Part shown: positions 6,055 to 6,320 of the stretch, piece by piece
How the letters are laid out: each line of letters begins with the position of its first letter
Numbering within the stretch: position 1 is the stretch's first letter
NCBI GenBank assembly: GCA_009784765.1
Contig: WQXP01000074.1
Span: forward strand, 1 to 6,320
Direction: 5' to 3'
DNA from: Oscillospiraceae bacterium
Lineage (GTDB): Bacteria; Bacillota; Clostridia; Oscillospirales; Ruminococcaceae
Length of the DNA stretch: 6,320 bases
Position numbers and translations under genes: made by a program
Notes under the pieces: model-generated
Databases searched by the model: none
Told to the model about the DNA's origin: nothing
The model's input: the letters and a program-made list of their open reading frames with translations, nothing else

Positions 6055-6320
6055 TTACCCTGCACGTTCGGCAAGCATAGCGATTGCTGTCTTTTCCTCG
6101 CCCTCAATTTCGATTTGCACGAACCCCGGGCGGCAGATTAAGTCGATTCCCTCAGGGGCTAAATAAGTCCGTGCAATGGCGATTGCTTTTATGCCTTGAT
6201 TCGCCGCCCCTGCTCCGACTGCCTGAACTTCTGCTTTGCCGCCTTCGCGAATAACTGCGGCAATTGCCCCCGCCGACATTTTCGGGAGCGAACGCGCCGA
6301 AACCTTGATGATTTCCGTCC
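6055..6320 (-). CDS. spoVS: Stage V sporulation protein S, 5' end cut by window edge
   Basis: The frame is open from the window edge. Thirteen residues (TEIIKVSARSLPK) precede the internal ATG at 6277-6279, giving at least 87 residues against 86 in B. subtilis SpoVS. They align with the conserved start (EILKVSAKSSP), so the true start lies only a codon or two outside the window and the internal ATG is not the start. Diagnostic blocks include GAIAAVIREGG, VGAGAANQGIKAIAIAR and GIDLICRPGF, ending IEIEGEEKTAIAMLAE. SpoVS is a small Alba-like, probably nucleic-acid-binding protein needed for late spore coat and core development in Bacillus. It also occurs in some non-sporulating lineages, so it hints at sporulation without proving it. 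It appears to head or lie upstream in the operon with the Tim44-like gene, whose ribosome binding site begins one base after the spoVS stop. Confidence 0.93.
   Translation of the reverse strand, partial: TEIIKVSARSLPKMSAGAIAAVIREGGKAEVQAVGAGAANQGIKAIAIARTYLAPEGIDLICRPGFVQIEIEGEEKTAIAMLAERAG

Noticed and set aside
5635..6141. 168-codon open frame on the plus strand opposite the Tim44-like gene
   Set aside because: It reads the Gly/Asp-rich repeat in antisense as Pro/Ser-rich low complexity and runs across the spoVS boundary. It is a shadow frame.
6055..6279. spoVS starting at the internal ATG
   Set aside because: The 13 codons upstream, to the window edge, encode the conserved SpoVS N-terminus, so the start lies just outside the window.

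Overview
The window looks like chromosomal DNA from a spore-forming or spore-former-related Bacillota, probably an uncultured Clostridia member. The evidence is a SpoVS homologue, strong AAGGAG/GGAGG ribosome binding sites, a YdjI-type SPFH protein of the kind common in Bacillota, and the tail of an S18 ribosomal protein gene. The family calls come from motif and sequence recognition only; no database search was possible.

Layout: five genes run leftward on the minus strand and converge on one plus-strand gene end at the left edge. In transcription order these are: spoVS (6320 to 6055, its first codons cut by the window edge); a two-helix membrane protein with a Tim44-like domain and a zinc ribbon (6041 to 5046); a YdjI-type SPFH 'virion core' protein with three C-terminal zinc ribbons (5021 to 3639); a secreted and membrane-anchored beta-lactamase-fold serine hydrolase (3547 to 1646); and a NYN/PIN-like putative RNase with a possible N-terminal membrane segment (1556 to 135). 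On the plus strand, bases 1-82 hold the last codons of rpsR, followed by a strong hairpin terminator shared between the converging genes.

The first three genes are packed with gaps of 13 and 24 bases, each with its own ribosome binding site, and form a probable operon. The next two are separated by gaps of 91 and 89 bases. Each of those gaps holds a GC-rich palindrome with similar arms, and neither palindrome has a U-tract that would make it a terminator. Read-through into the last two genes is therefore possible but not shown.

Working model (inference): the Tim44-like protein puts its C-terminal domain and zinc ribbon on the cytoplasmic face of the membrane. There it could meet the zinc-ribbon tails of the SPFH scaffold, a layout analogous to the ydjFGHI membrane-stress operon of Bacillus subtilis but without PspA or the TPM protein. 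The hydrolase acts outside the membrane, and the NYN protein may act on RNA at or near it. SpoVS would link the set to sporulation or envelope development. There is no gene-free stretch longer than 300 bases, and no tRNA, CRISPR array, insertion sequence or phage gene was seen.
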